DNA from: Sporosarcina ureae
Lineage (GTDB): Bacteria; Bacillota; Bacilli; Bacillales_A; Planococcaceae
Direction of reading: 5' to 3'
Assembly (NCBI RefSeq): GCF_002101375.1
Contig: NZ_CP015207.1
Span: 682,001-746,000, forward strand
Length of the DNA stretch: 64,000 bases
Positions 1 through 9,750 of this stretch are shown piece by piece (the stretch's first letter is position 1; every line of letters begins with the position of its first letter). The notes under the pieces are model-generated. The model saw only the letters and a list, made by a program, of their open reading frames with translations, had not been told where the DNA came from and did no database searches. A program made the position numbers and the translations under genes.

Positions 1-171
1 CCAAGGCTCCATACTTTCATAGATATCTGTTTCCAATTTAGCTAGACGATTTTTCAAATTGACGATTTCAGAGGAAAGATCTACGTCATTAACTGCAGTA
101 TACTCTTCTAGTTCATTAATTTTTTCACGTAGTTTTACGATAGGTTCTTCAAATGCAAGTGTCTTACTCAT
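1..171 (-). CDS. accA: Acetyl-CoA carboxylase carboxyltransferase subunit alpha, N-terminal part (runs off window)
   Basis: Only the first 57 codons are inside the window, read on the minus strand from an ATG at 171. The translation begins [18 protein letters not shown] and continues into a coiled segment, which is the usual AccA amino-terminal helical region. AccA pairs with AccD to form the carboxyltransferase that moves CO2 from carboxybiotin to acetyl-CoA, giving malonyl-CoA for fatty acid synthesis. The ATG overlaps the accD stop (ATGA), so the two subunits are translationally coupled, as is usual for accDA in Bacillota. The catalytic part lies outside the window. Confidence 0.9.
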   Translation of the reverse strand, partial: MSKTLAFEEPIVKLREKINELEEYTAVNDVDLSSEIVNLKNRLAKLETDIYESMEPW

Positions 172-1040
172 ACAAGTACAGCCCCCTTTCGTGCGTGAAG
201 CTTCAAGATTTTACTCATTTCTTCTGGCATATCATTACGATGGACTACTGCGTCTAATTGTCCGTGACTCAATAAGAACTCGGCTGTCTGGAAATCTTCA
301 GGCAGTTTTTCACGTACGGTTTGTTCAATTACCCGACGCCCTGCAAATCCGATCAAAGCTTTTGGCTCGGCTAAGTTAATATCACCAACTGAGGCAAAAC
401 TCGCAGATACGCCACCTGTTGTTGGGTACGTCATGATGGAAATATACAATAAACCTTTATTTGCATGTCTTTCAAGCGCAACACTTACTTTAGCCATCTG
501 CATCAAACTGATTACGCCTTCTTGCATACGGGCGCCGCCACTTGCGGAAAAGATCATCATTGGAATCCCTAATTCAGTAGCTTTCTCTACAGCTCTAGTG
601 ATTTTTTCGCCAACAACCGATCCCATTGATCCCATACGGAAATGTGCATCCATGACCGCAACAGCTACTTGTGTACCTTGAATTTTTCCGACACCCGTTA
701 GCACAGCTTCATTTAAACCTGTTGCTTTTGCATCGGCTTCTACTTTTTCTGTGTAAGAAGGGAAATCTAGCGGATTCTCTGTTTTCAAATGATCGTCCAT
801 TGATTCAAAGCTACCCTCATCAAATAAGTGATCGATCCGTTCTTGTGCCGTCATCTTATAATGATGCTGGCAAGAAGGGCAAACTTTACCATTCTTCAAC
901 AAGTCTTTTGTCAAAATCACGTGCTTGCACTCCGGACATTTCGTCATAATTCCTTCTGGCACATCTGCTTTACTCTTGGCAGAAGGCATTGTATGTTGGT
1001 CAACTTTTGGTTTCTTTTTGAATAATTCTTTGATACTCAT
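168..1040 (-). CDS. accD: Acetyl-CoA carboxylase carboxyltransferase subunit beta
   Basis: 290 residues, the usual length for Bacillus AccD. A zinc ribbon is visible near the N-terminus, with cysteines at residues 35, 38, 54 and 57 (CPEC and CPSC). It is followed by the crotonase-like carboxyltransferase fold with glycine-rich segments such as [12 protein letters not shown] and [14 protein letters not shown], which shape the oxyanion and acyl-CoA site. With AccA it makes malonyl-CoA in the cytoplasm. Its start overlaps the end of the upstream GntR-type regulator by 4 bp and its stop overlaps the accA start, so the three genes look like one operon. Confidence 0.97.
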   Translation of the reverse strand: MSIKELFKKKPKVDQHTMPSAKSKADVPEGIMTKCPECKHVILTKDLLKNGKVCPSCQHHYKMTAQERIDHLFDEGSFESMDDHLKTENPLDFPSYTEKVEADAKATGLNEAVLTGVGKIQGTQVAVAVMDAHFRMGSMGSVVGEKITRAVEKATELGIPMMIFSASGGARMQEGVISLMQMAKVSVALERHANKGLLYISIMTYPTTGGVSASFASVGDINLAEPKALIGFAGRRVIEQTVREKLPEDFQTAEFLLSHGQLDAVVHRNDMPEEMSKILKLHARKGAVLV

Positions 1041-1699
1041 TCTATTTCCCTTCTTTCTCCCTCAACTTGATTCATCCATTTTTCATAACAAATTAAGGCT
1101 TTTTCCTTATTACCTGCCATCATTTCATCCAGCAGTTCATGCACTATAGCTATTTCCTCATCAGCCTCAATAGCTATATCAAAAGAAACACCGCTATACT
1201 GTTTCAGTAAAAACCAAATTTTCAAGGAGAGTCGATTTTCAGTAGCGACAATGGTTTCGCGCACCATATCTTCACGCAAAAACACGGATTCTCCTTCTCT
1301 CAACTTACTTTGCATACCTACCCAAACAGGCAGCATGCGCAGTTCTTCATTTTCTGTGACCGTTGTAATAGCGGCCCGCTCATGGATCATCCTAGTTTCA
1401 ACTACATCTTGGATGGACCGTGCTTGCTGCATAATAAACGTCGAGAGAACTTCCACTAATTGATGTTTTTTGAAATCGGATAGGAACGTCCCTTCACCTC
1501 GCCTCGTCTCAATGAGGCCTAGCAATTCCATACTTCTTAACGCCTCGCGTACTGCTGTTCTACTTACTTGTAGCTTCTCTGCTAGGTGACGTTCAGATGG
1601 TAACCTATCGCCATATTCGATTTTTTGTTCGCTAATCAGTGATTGCAGTTCTCCGATAATATCCAAAAAACGCTTGGATGATGATTGTGAATTTTGCAT
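1037..1699 (-). CDS. GntR/FadR-subfamily transcriptional regulator
   Basis: 220 residues. The first 75 form a winged helix of GntR type ([20 protein letters not shown], then the wing ending RRGEGTFLS). The C-terminal part is all-helical, as in the FCD/FadR effector-binding domain. It is the first gene of a regulator-accD-accA operon, so control of malonyl-CoA synthesis in response to an acyl or organic-acid ligand is a reasonable inference; the ligand cannot be read from sequence. A GTGGTC-T-GACCAC palindrome just upstream, between a promoter-like element and the start codon, suggests autoregulation. In B. subtilis a malic enzyme gene lies between dnaE and accD; it is absent here. Confidence 0.88.
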   Translation of the reverse strand: MQNSQSSSKRFLDIIGELQSLISEQKIEYGDRLPSERHLAEKLQVSRTAVREALRSMELLGLIETRRGEGTFLSDFKKHQLVEVLSTFIMQQARSIQDVVETRMIHERAAITTVTENEELRMLPVWVGMQSKLREGESVFLREDMVRETIVATENRLSLKIWFLLKQYSGVSFDIAIEADEEIAIVHELLDEMMAGNKEKALICYEKWMNQVEGERREIE

Positions 1700-1731
1700 G
1701 AGGAGAACTCCTTTTTCATACCTTCAACAGA

Positions 1732-1744
1732 GTGGTCTGACCAC
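1732..1744. promoter_or_regulatory. Palindromic operator GTGGTCTGACCAC
   Basis: Six-base arms around a single central base, 33 bp before the GntR-type gene and just downstream of its proposed -10. The TGGTC-N-GACCA shape resembles operators of GntR/FadR regulators, so autoregulation of the regulator-accDA operon is likely. No binding data exist here. Confidence 0.6.
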
Positions 1745-1754
1745 CCTGCATACA

Positions 1755-1783
1755 AGCATACAAAAAAGTCGGCACCACGTAAA
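1755..1783 (-). promoter_or_regulatory. Possible sigma-A promoter of the gntR-accD-accA operon
   Basis: Minus strand TTTACG-N17-TATGCT. The -10 matches five of six consensus bases and the -35 is weaker. The palindromic operator at 1732-1744 would cover the start of transcription. Confidence 0.45.
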
Positions 1784-1862
1784 GCAATTTCGTGAAATTA
1801 CAAGTGTTTTTATTTCGTCATTTTTCTTACCGACTGAACGCTCGCTTACTAAAAAGTCGAAG

Positions 1863-1903
1863 TATGGTCAATCGTGACGTGGATTGCGTCATGATTGACC
1901 ATA
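1863..1903 (-). terminator. Hairpin downstream of dnaE
   Basis: Long inverted repeat with 11-bp outer arms (TATGGTCAATC / GATTGACCATA) and 5-bp inner arms (TGACG / CGTCA). On the minus strand it is followed after a short gap by TTTTT. It sits just past the dnaE stop and is probably its terminator, although the T run is not directly adjacent. Confidence 0.55.
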
Positions 1904-1935
1904 GTGGACTGTACTAGTATTTTCTAAACGTTTTT

Positions 1936-4900
1936 TTATTCTCCCGAAAGATTGAGCGGCAATACTTGTTCTACTATAAGTTGAACGGATTGATTTCGGA
2001 AATCAATGCTTCCTGAAATTTGTACAAATGCTCCCTCTTTTAAGTGGACGCTAATCTGTGTGTATTGTTTCGGAAATATAGTACAAGAAATTTCATCAGT
2101 CTCGTCTTGTAACGTAAGAAATGCCATCGCTTCACCTTTCTTGGTACGAATCCGCCTGATCGACAAAATAATTCCCATACACTGCACTTTGGTTCCTTGC
2201 TGTAAAGAAATTAGAGAAGAAATGGTCGCTATTTGACTGGATGTATTTCGCTTCAATTGTTCAACAGGATGCTCAGACAAATAAAATCCTAATGTATCAT
2301 GTTCAAAACCGAGCTTAGTCATCTGATCCATTGTGCCGCCCGGTGTATATTTCGGTTGCGAATTAAATTGAAACTGATCGCTTAATGCATCATCTCCTAT
2401 GAAGAGCGCATGGGAATGTGCAGCATCTATTGAAGCGAGGAGCACTGAACGCTTCTGCTTAAAATCGTCAAGTGCACCTGCTTTAATTAATGGAATTATA
2501 GCTTTTTCTGTGAAATGATCAGCTCCAAGCGAGATCGCCATGTCAAACATGGAAGACCAGCTCCCCTTTTCACGCGCTGTAGCTAATTGCTGGTAAAAAG
2601 CGAACGTGACTCCTTTTATAGCGCCTAAGCCAAGACGAACCGCATGTCCTTCGACTGTATGTGAATAGCGGCTTTTCGTGACAGACGGAGGTAGTATCGG
2701 AATACCTTTTGCTTTCATTTCACGAATTACTTCTGTCATTTTATCTTTACTTCCAGTTAAAGAAGATAAAAATGCTGCATAAAAATACGTCGGTTCATTT
2801 GCTTTGAAAAATGCCAACCGATAGGAAATCAATGAATAAGCCACCGCATGGCTTTTGGGAAATCCGTAATCCGCGAATTTAACGATCAAATTATAGACAT
2901 TGTTTGCCTTCACTTGATCAAATCCTTTTTTACGCGCTCCCGCAGTAAAGTGCTGTCTTTCTTCTTCCAATACTTGCTGATTCTTCTTACTGATTGCGCG
3001 TCTCAGAAGATCGGCTTCCGCCATGGTGAAACCTGCAATATCCACAGCGATTTTCATGATTTGTTCTTGATAAATAATAATGCCGTATGTTTCAGCAAGA
3101 ATCGGTTCGAGCTCAGGTATGTCATATACAGTCGGTTCGTGTCCATTTTTCCGACGGCTATAAAGTGGTATAAACTCCATAGGACCCGGACGATACAAGG
3201 CATTGACTGAGTAAATATCTTTAAAGTTATCTGGCTGTATCGTTCGCAAGGCGCGACGCATGCCAGGTGATTCAAACTGGAAGATGCCTGTTGTGTCCCC
3301 TGCTTTGAATAGTGTATATGTCGCTTGATCATGGAGTGGTATCTGTTCGAAGTCAATAATCTGCTTTTTATTATATTGAATCATGGCACGGATTCTATCG
3401 AGTAGAGTTAAGTTCCGCAACCCAAGGAAGTCCATTTTCAGTAAACCGACTTCTTCTACGTCCTTCATCGCCCATTGCGTCAGGAACACTTCGTCAGATC
3501 CCATTTGCAGTGGAACGTAATGAACAAGTGGTTTCGCGGCAAGAACAACACCAGCAGCATGAGTGGATGCATTTCTCGGTAAATCTTCTAAACGTTCTGC
3601 TGCTTGTTGCCACATTTCTCTTCGTGGCTCCACTTGAATCCAGTCACGTAATTTCTTGGACTGCCTGATCGTCTCTTTAAACGATTGTCCACTATTCAAT
3701 TCATTGGACATGAAACGAACTTCTTCAGGTGTAAAATCCAATACTCTGGCCACATTTCGTGCAACGGCTTTCGTTGAAAGTGTACCGAAAGTGATAATCT
3801 GTGCGACATATTGTTTGCCGTACGTATCCGCCACATAATTTACGACTTCCGTTCTGCGATGATCTGCGAAATCGATATCTATATCGGGCATGGTCACTCG
3901 TTCCGGATTCAAGAAGCGTTCGAATAACAATCCGTATTTAATAGGATCTACTTCTGTGATACCAAGTGCAAATGCAACTAAAGAGCCAGCTGACGATCCA
4001 CGTCCCGGACCTACCAAAATTCCTTCCGTTTTTGCGTAACGTACATAGTCTTCTACAATTAGGAAATAATCTGTAAAGCCCATTTGTTCGATAATCATTA
4101 ATTCATAGCGCAGTCGTTCTTCATATTCTGAAGATAGTGTCTGAAAACGTTGTTGCAATCCTAACCGACAATGTTCTTCCAGCAAATCAATGGGTAGTGT
4201 GCCTTCTACCACAGGAAACTTTGGAAGTAAAAAATCTTCTTTCTGGATCGCTACATCACAGGAATTCATAATGTGTTCCGTTGTCTGTAACCATTCTGGA
4301 TACTCTTGGAACCAATTAGAAAGTTCTTGTTGTTCAGGCAAAAATGCTTGTCGATAACGATTAGGCGGTTTTTTTGAATCATTTAATTTATAGCCTTTAC
4401 GAATGGCTGTTGCGACTTCATAAGCTGGAAAATCTTCTTTATGGAGAAAGCGTGTTTCGTGACAAGCAGCTATTGACAACTGACTTTCTTCACTCAACTG
4501 AATGATCGCTTCTTCATCAGTATGTGCTCCTCCACCCGGTCGGCTAATTCCAATAAATGTTGACGCGCTAGAAACGTTCTCCGTCAGGTTCTGCAGTACG
4601 TGTAGATTACGCGCGTTCGCCCATGATGAGTCGGTCATCGCACAGATGATGATGCATCCTTCCCTATAGGCTTGGAGCCAATTCAGCGGTAAGTTTTCTT
4701 CTTGACGTGTCGAAATAGCGCTGCTCATTTTCATTAGATTGGAAAAACCTATTTCGTTTTGTGCATATATGTATACAAGCACTTCATGATCTTCGACTTC
4801 TAACATAACGGATAAGCCAATTATCGGTCGGATGCCGTATTTAGTTAACATTTTACTAAACGATCGAACACCGTATAATTTGCTATTGACGATAGCAGCA

Positions 4901-5004
4901 GAAGAAGCCCCTCTTTTTTGCAAAAGAGGAGCCAGTTCATCTAACTTTACGATTCCACGCAATAGATCTGCGCCGGTTATAATTTGCGGATACATCAGGT
5001 TCAT
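1936..5004 (-). CDS. dnaE: DNA polymerase III subunit alpha (DnaE type)
   Basis: 1022 residues, encoding the error-prone lagging-strand replicase that extends primers beside PolC. Visible parts: a degenerate PHP domain (about 1-200), the palm and finger region with GPGRGSSAGSLVAF and the catalytic PDIDIDF motif (about 345-400), the tandem HhH region, and a C-terminal OB fold (about 915-1010). Two oddities: the N-terminus lacks the HxH-type metal ligands of active PHP domains (it reads YPQIITGADLL), and the protein stops just after the OB fold, about 90 residues shorter than my recollection of B. subtilis DnaE (1115). It lies 19 bp after nrnA, in one operon. Confidence 0.93.
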   Translation of the reverse strand: MNLMYPQIITGADLLRGIVKLDELAPLLQKRGASSAAIVNSKLYGVRSFSKMLTKYGIRPIIGLSVMLEVEDHEVLVYIYAQNEIGFSNLMKMSSAISTRQEENLPLNWLQAYREGCIIICAMTDSSWANARNLHVLQNLTENVSSASTFIGISRPGGGAHTDEEAIIQLSEESQLSIAACHETRFLHKEDFPAYEVATAIRKGYKLNDSKKPPNRYRQAFLPEQQELSNWFQEYPEWLQTTEHIMNSCDVAIQKEDFLLPKFPVVEGTLPIDLLEEHCRLGLQQRFQTLSSEYEERLRYELMIIEQMGFTDYFLIVEDYVRYAKTEGILVGPGRGSSAGSLVAFALGITEVDPIKYGLLFERFLNPERVTMPDIDIDFADHRRTEVVNYVADTYGKQYVAQIITFGTLSTKAVARNVARVLDFTPEEVRFMSNELNSGQSFKETIRQSKKLRDWIQVEPRREMWQQAAERLEDLPRNASTHAAGVVLAAKPLVHYVPLQMGSDEVFLTQWAMKDVEEVGLLKMDFLGLRNLTLLDRIRAMIQYNKKQIIDFEQIPLHDQATYTLFKAGDTTGIFQFESPGMRRALRTIQPDNFKDIYSVNALYRPGPMEFIPLYSRRKNGHEPTVYDIPELEPILAETYGIIIYQEQIMKIAVDIAGFTMAEADLLRRAISKKNQQVLEEERQHFTAGARKKGFDQVKANNVYNLIVKFADYGFPKSHAVAYSLISYRLAFFKANEPTYFYAAFLSSLTGSKDKMTEVIREMKAKGIPILPPSVTKSRYSHTVEGHAVRLGLGAIKGVTFAFYQQLATAREKGSWSSMFDMAISLGADHFTEKAIIPLIKAGALDDFKQKRSVLLASIDAAHSHALFIGDDALSDQFQFNSQPKYTPGGTMDQMTKLGFEHDTLGFYLSEHPVEQLKRNTSSQIATISSLISLQQGTKVQCMGIILSIRRIRTKKGEAMAFLTLQDETDEISCTIFPKQYTQISVHLKEGAFVQISGSIDFRNQSVQLIVEQVLPLNLSGE

Positions 5005-5023
5005 TTCAATCCCTCAGCTCTGC

Positions 5024-5965
5024 TTAATAGTTTCTGCAAAGTTCTTGCAGTTTAACGATGATTTCGTCTACTTCTGTCCATGAATATGCGGAAGCGCCTG
5101 ACGCTAATGGATGACCGCCACCATTGTGCTGCATCGCTAATGTATTGATAACAGGACCTTTCGAACGTATGCGGACACGGATTTGATTCTGCTCTTCAAT
5201 AAAGATGATCCACGCGCAAATTCCTTTCACTTCTCCAAGTGACCCAACTAGCTGAGACGTCTCCGATACAGTTACATCGAACTGCTTCAAGATTTCTTGA
5301 GTTAATTTAATATAAGCCGCGCCATTTTCATCAATCGTAAAGTTTTGGTAGATATATCCTTGCAAATGCAAGATTTTACGGTCCATCTCATACATGCCCG
5401 CGAACAGTTTCGTTCGATCAAAAGGTTGCTTGATTAACGAGCTAGCTACTTCAAAAGTCTTTTCAGTTGTGCTCGGGAACATAAAACGGCCTGTATCCCC
5501 AACAATTCCTGCGAATAAAAAGCGTGCCGCTTCCGGGGAGATTTCCCACCCGTATGATGCTTGCCCTTCTTCATATAGTGTATAAATCATTTCTGAACAA
5601 GAACTTGCTTCTGAATTCACCCAACGCTCATCGCCGTATGGGTCTTCGTTCGGGTGATGATCGATTTTCAATAACCATGCACCTTTGTCATAAGATGATC
5701 CATCAATCCGACCCGTGTTCGCCGTATCCGTAACGATGACAAGCGCACCTTCGTAGTCTGATTCTGTCACGGTATTCGGTTCACCTAAATAACTCAACAG
5801 CTCATCATGCATACCGGCTGCGAGTACTTGCTTTTGCGGATAATTCTTTTCAATAAGTGCTTTCAACCCCATTTGTGACCCGTATGCATCTGGATCAGGT
5901 CGGACGTGACGATGAATGATAATTTTTTCGTATTTCTCAATTGTGTCAATGATTTGTCGTTTCAT
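5024..5965 (-). CDS. nrnA: Bifunctional oligoribonuclease / pAp phosphatase NrnA (YtqI)
   Basis: 313 residues, DHH/DHHA1 phosphoesterase family, typical length. Motifs in order: HRHVRPDPDAYGSQ (metal-binding H and two D), VTDTAN, IDHHPNEDPYG (the DHH motif), and GGGHPLASGA in the C-terminal DHHA1 domain that holds the substrate. NrnA degrades nanoRNAs left by RNA decay and dephosphorylates pAp from sulfur assimilation. In B. subtilis the sporulation genes ytrH and ytrI separate it from dnaE; here the two are adjacent. It diverges from ytpI across a 120-bp intergenic region. Confidence 0.95.
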   Translation of the reverse strand: MKRQIIDTIEKYEKIIIHRHVRPDPDAYGSQMGLKALIEKNYPQKQVLAAGMHDELLSYLGEPNTVTESDYEGALVIVTDTANTGRIDGSSYDKGAWLLKIDHHPNEDPYGDERWVNSEASSCSEMIYTLYEEGQASYGWEISPEAARFLFAGIVGDTGRFMFPSTTEKTFEVASSLIKQPFDRTKLFAGMYEMDRKILHLQGYIYQNFTIDENGAAYIKLTQEILKQFDVTVSETSQLVGSLGEVKGICAWIIFIEEQNQIRVRIRSKGPVINTLAMQHNGGGHPLASGASAYSWTEVDEIIVKLQELCRNY

Positions 5966-6085
5966 CTATATTCCCCCAGGTTTCTGTACAAGTATTCGCA
6001 TTTCCCATTAAAAGCCGCTACAATATATAATGAACCTCAACACGTAGGTAGAAGGTTATTTTGTATGTAATGGAGGCTTTTTTTG

Positions 6086-6415
6086 ATGGAAATGGTTAAT
6101 TTTATTTTTGTTTTTGGTATCGTCGCTTGCGGCGTATTCTATTTCGTTTTCAAAACACGCCAATTCCGCACGAACCATATGTTTCCCATCCGTAAAAAGA
6201 TGTATGCAAGTTTGGCAGGCACAGCACTTGGCGGCCTATTGATCTTCTTCGGAATCAATCAATTGCTCATTTTTGATGGCACACTAACCTATATCGTGTC
6301 AGCTATATTCATTTTATTCGGCGGATATGTTGCCATATTTAACTTTAACGCCCAGAAACATTATAAGCAGTTTGTTGCGGAAGAACGTAATCTAAACAAA
6401 GCTGATGTCAATTGA
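6086..6415 (+). CDS. ytpI: YtpI family membrane protein
   Basis: 109 residues with three predicted membrane segments (near the N-terminus, about 43-62 and 68-88) and a short charged tail. It matches the Bacillus YtpI family by position (between nrnA and ytoI) and character; no biochemical function is known to me. The ATG at 6086 is preferred to the TTG at 6083 because GGAGG at 6072-6076 is 9 bp upstream. It converges with ytoI. Confidence 0.82.
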   Translation: MEMVNFIFVFGIVACGVFYFVFKTRQFRTNHMFPIRKKMYASLAGTALGGLLIFFGINQLLIFDGTLTYIVSAIFILFGGYVAIFNFNAQKHYKQFVAEERNLNKADVN

Positions 6416-6429
6416 CATCAGTTTTTTTA
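6402..6429 (+). terminator. Terminator between ytpI and ytoI
   Basis: A perfect 20-bp palindrome (CTGATGTCAATTGACATCAG) overlapping the ytpI stop, followed by seven T on the plus strand. Confidence 0.85.
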
Positions 6430-7734
6430 TTTCTCAAAGAGCTGGAAAGTCCCCATAGCCTTCGCTACAATACCATCGTTTGATGTTAATTCGATTTCCA
6501 GTTTGATGAATCGTCGACTTGAATGAATAATTTTTGGCTCTACTGTTACCGTTGCGCCCAGCTGAACTTGTTTGATGAAATAAATTGTCACATTCTCAGG
6601 CACGCTTTCGCCACGTTTTTGAAGCTTAATCGTACGACTGCCTGCTTCTGTCAAGATCGTCAGCATCGCTCCGTAAGATAATGAACCAAATTGATTGGTC
6701 ATCTGCGGCACAACGGAAAACTCTATTTTTTCAGGCGAATTGGCAATGGCTTTCATTTGATTCTTGACGATGTCGTCAATTGTTTCCCCTTGTTGCGGTT
6801 GACGTTGTGTCATTTGCAATGCCTTCAAGACATCTTGACGACTGATGATTCCTTCAAGAACGCCAGCATCATTCACGACAGGCATTAAATCAATACCTTC
6901 CCAAATCATACTGTGTCCTGCTGACGCAACACTCATTTTCCCGTTTACAGTAATCGGTTCAGGTGTCATCACTTTCCCAATCGTTTCTTCGTCTGGGTTG
7001 CTGACGACATCGCGCGAAGTAATAATCCCGACTAATGTTCCATCGGATTTTACAACAGGGTAGGCTGAGTGCGATGTTTGGTGATTCACTTCGTAAAATT
7101 GATCGACTGAATCCTCAGGCGATAATGTCACCGTACTGGCAAGCGGTGTCAAAATATCCTCCACTAACAAAATCTCTTTTTCAATCAACTGATCATAAAT
7201 CGCTCGGTTCAGCATAGTCGCAACTGTGAACGTATCATAACTTGTGGAAATAACCGGCAAATTCATTTCATCTGCCAGTTGCTTCACTTCATCCGTCGCA
7301 TCGAAGCCCCCCGTTACGAGGACAGCTGCCCCCGCTTTAATCGCAATTTCATGCGCTTTCAAACGGTTTCCTACAATCAACAGACTGCCCGCATCGATAT
7401 AGCGAATCATATCCTCGAGCTGCATGGCTCCTACTACAAATTTCGTTAATGTTTTATGTAATCCATCACGGCCACCCAGCACAACACCGTCTACGATGTT
7501 GATGACTTCTGCAAATGTTAGACGTTCAATGTTTTCTTTTTTCTTTTTTTCAATTCGGATTGTACCTACACGTTCAATTGTATTGACCAGTTTCTGGTTT
7601 TCCGCTTCTTTTATTGCACGGTAAGCGGTTCCATCACTGACTTCTAATACTTTCGCAACTTGGCGAACGGAGATCTTTTCTCCCACTGCCAAGCTTTCGA
7701 TATAACGCAAAATCTGCTCGTGTTTAGTTGACAT
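6427..7734 (-). CDS. ytoI: YtoI-like regulatory protein: HTH, DRTGG, two CBS and hotdog domains
   Basis: 435 residues from the ATG at 7734, supported by AAAGGTGA six bases upstream; an in-frame ATG 22 codons earlier lacks a site. Order: winged-helix-like segment (about 1-60, ending in a GTAYRAIKEAE recognition helix), DRTGG domain (about 75-180), CBS pair (about 190-310, with YEVNHQTSHSAYPVV and GIITSRDVV) and a C-terminal hotdog domain (about 335-435). CBS pairs usually sense adenine nucleotides. The likely role is regulatory, but the target and effector are unknown. Length agrees with B. subtilis YtoI. Confidence 0.9.
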   Translation of the reverse strand: MSTKHEQILRYIESLAVGEKISVRQVAKVLEVSDGTAYRAIKEAENQKLVNTIERVGTIRIEKKKKENIERLTFAEVINIVDGVVLGGRDGLHKTLTKFVVGAMQLEDMIRYIDAGSLLIVGNRLKAHEIAIKAGAAVLVTGGFDATDEVKQLADEMNLPVISTSYDTFTVATMLNRAIYDQLIEKEILLVEDILTPLASTVTLSPEDSVDQFYEVNHQTSHSAYPVVKSDGTLVGIITSRDVVSNPDEETIGKVMTPEPITVNGKMSVASAGHSMIWEGIDLMPVVNDAGVLEGIISRQDVLKALQMTQRQPQQGETIDDIVKNQMKAIANSPEKIEFSVVPQMTNQFGSLSYGAMLTILTEAGSRTIKLQKRGESVPENVTIYFIKQVQLGATVTVEPKIIHSSRRFIKLEIELTSNDGIVAKAMGTFQLFEK

Positions 7735-7802
7735 GATTTCACCTTTTTCTTCGACCTGATGTAAGGTTTCGGCTTTTTGATAATCATACCATAAATTCAT
7801 CC

Positions 7803-7842
7803 AAAAAACGGTCTAAGACACGAACAATGCGCCTTAGACCGT
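7803..7842 (-). terminator. Terminator of ytkL
   Basis: Arms ACGGTCTAAG / CTTAGACCGT around a 15-base loop, followed by TTTTTT on the minus strand, between the ytkL stop and the ytoI start. Confidence 0.8.
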
Positions 7843-7858
7843 AATTATTTTTTATGTT

Positions 7859-8536
7859 TTACAGTTCGATGAATTCCCCGGGTTCCATTATTTTCACTTC
7901 ATGATTCTTTACGAGTGATTTGAAATCTTCAGGATCTACTTCAATTGGCGGGAATGTATTGAAGTGGACCGGAACGGTTAGCTTCGGTTTTAGCAATTCG
8001 ACTGCTTTTGCAGCATCTTTAGGACCCATTGTGAAGTTATTGCCAATAGGTAAGAATGCCACATCAATTCCTTCTTCCCCATACAGTTTCATATCACTAA
8101 ACAGTGAAGTATCTCCTGCATGATAGATGACTTGATCTTCTATCGTCAATAGTAAACCAGCGGGCATACCTGTATAAATAATTTCATTGTCTTCCGTTGT
8201 ATAGGAAGAGCTATGGAATGCCTGTGTATATTTCACAGTGCCGAAATCAAACTCTTTTGCTCCGCCGATGTTCATTCCATGCGTATTCAATCCTTGGAAT
8301 CCAAGGTATACGGCCAACTCATTCGGGGCCACGACTAAGATATCTTCTCTTTTGGCAATATCCAGCGTGTCGCCTACATGGTCATTATGTCCGTGTGTCA
8401 ATAAAATCACGTCAGGCTTTTCATCATCCGCTTGTAGATCCGTTAATTTATTACCTGTAATGAAAGGATCGATTAAAATCGTCTTTCCTTTTGTCTCAAT
8501 TTTTACGATCGAATGACCATGGTATGAGATTTTCAC
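7859..8536 (-). CDS. ytkL: UPF0173 metal-dependent hydrolase YtkL
   Basis: 225 residues from the GTG at 8536. This start gives MKISYHGHS, the conserved family N-terminus, and lies ten bases after GAGGAG; a GTG three codons earlier is almost on top of that site. Metallo-beta-lactamase fold with the [10 protein letters not shown] zinc motif, a HAGDTSLF motif with a further metal ligand, and a late histidine in VPVHFNTFP. The family is conserved in Bacillota next to ytoI; its substrate is not established. It diverges from pepQ. Confidence 0.93.
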   Translation of the reverse strand: MKISYHGHSIVKIETKGKTILIDPFITGNKLTDLQADDEKPDVILLTHGHNDHVGDTLDIAKREDILVVAPNELAVYLGFQGLNTHGMNIGGAKEFDFGTVKYTQAFHSSSYTTEDNEIIYTGMPAGLLLTIEDQVIYHAGDTSLFSDMKLYGEEGIDVAFLPIGNNFTMGPKDAAKAVELLKPKLTVPVHFNTFPPIEVDPEDFKSLVKNHEVKIMEPGEFIEL

Positions 8537-8642
8537 AACGATCACACTCCTCTTTCTAATGAACTACTCTATCTATACCTTCTACAAAACAGCTTAAAAC
8601 CCTCTTTTTTGTTATACTAACCATTACAGAGGAGGTTTTATT

Positions 8643-9740
8643 TTGACGAACATTCAAAAAGTACAAAATTTCTTAGAGAAACATGATATTGAAGCAGCAC
8701 TCATAACGAACCCGGATAATATATTTTATCTGACTGATTTCCGTAGCGATCCTCATGAACGCTTACTAGGTGTAGTCGTTTTTAAAGAAGCGGATCCATT
8801 TGTACTTTGTCCTGCGATGGAAGTTCCGGATGTAAAAGCAATCGGTTGGCAGTATGACGCTATCGGCTATAAGGATACGGATAATGCGTTCGAATTTTTA
8901 GAGCAAGCCATCAATGAACGAATCTCCACATTCTCGTTACTCGCAATCGAAAAAGAACATGTAACGGTTGATCGTTACGAAATTTTGCAAGAGCGTTTTC
9001 CAACTCTACAGTTTGCCAAGTTAGATGATGAACTAGCCAATAATCGTCTAATCAAAGATGATGTGGAACTTCAACACTTACGTAAAGCAGCTGAATTGGC
9101 AGATTATGCGATAGAAGTAGGTTGCAATGAAATCGCGGAAGGTAAAACCGAGCTGGAAATAGTCCAAGCTGTAGAGCAAGCCGTGAAACAAAAAGGTGCA
9201 GAGAAGATGTCATTTGATACAATTATCGTTTCGGGCACGAAAACTGCTTCTCCGCATGGTATTCCAGGCGAGAAAAGAATTGAAAAAGGTGATTTCATCT
9301 TATTTGACTTAGGCGTTGTGTATAAAGGATACTGCTCTGACATCACGCGTACGATTGCATTTGGCGAGCCTACAGAGGAGAAGCGTAAGATTTATGAGAC
9401 GGTCAAGAAAGCACAGCAAGCAGCGATTGACGTAGTACGTCCGGGTACATTGGCTAGAGAAGTCGATCTTGCCGCTCGATCCATTATTGAAGAAGCGGGT
9501 TATGGTGAGTTATTCCCGCATCGGATTGGCCATGGTCTTGGTATTTCTGTTCATGAGTTCCCTTCTTTAACGGGTACGAATGATATGCCACTTCAGGAAG
9601 GCATGGTATTTACAATTGAACCGGGGATTTATGATCCAACCATCACAGGCGTACGGATTGAGGATGATTTGTATGTGACAAACGATGGCGTCGAAGTGTT
9701 AACGAAGTTCCCTAAGGATTTGCTAGTTGTCGGGGAGTAA
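8643..9740 (+). CDS. pepQ: Xaa-Pro dipeptidase (M24 family)
   Basis: 365 residues. It has the creatinase-like N-terminal domain (about 1-130) and the pita-bread catalytic domain with all five metal ligands in context: FDLGVVYKGYCSD (two Asp), RIGHGLGISVHE (His), TIEPGIY (Glu) and RIEDDLYV (Glu). It hydrolyses dipeptides with C-terminal proline in the cytoplasm. The TTG start is supported by GGAGG seven bases upstream. A TATACT -10 lies at 8613-8618, with no good -35. The gene stands alone between divergent ytkL and convergent ald. Confidence 0.92.
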   Translation: MTNIQKVQNFLEKHDIEAALITNPDNIFYLTDFRSDPHERLLGVVVFKEADPFVLCPAMEVPDVKAIGWQYDAIGYKDTDNAFEFLEQAINERISTFSLLAIEKEHVTVDRYEILQERFPTLQFAKLDDELANNRLIKDDVELQHLRKAAELADYAIEVGCNEIAEGKTELEIVQAVEQAVKQKGAEKMSFDTIIVSGTKTASPHGIPGEKRIEKGDFILFDLGVVYKGYCSDITRTIAFGEPTEEKRKIYETVKKAQQAAIDVVRPGTLAREVDLAARSIIEEAGYGELFPHRIGHGLGISVHEFPSLTGTNDMPLQEGMVFTIEPGIYDPTITGVRIEDDLYVTNDGVEVLTKFPKDLLVVGE

Positions 9741-9750
9741 AAAGGGAAAA

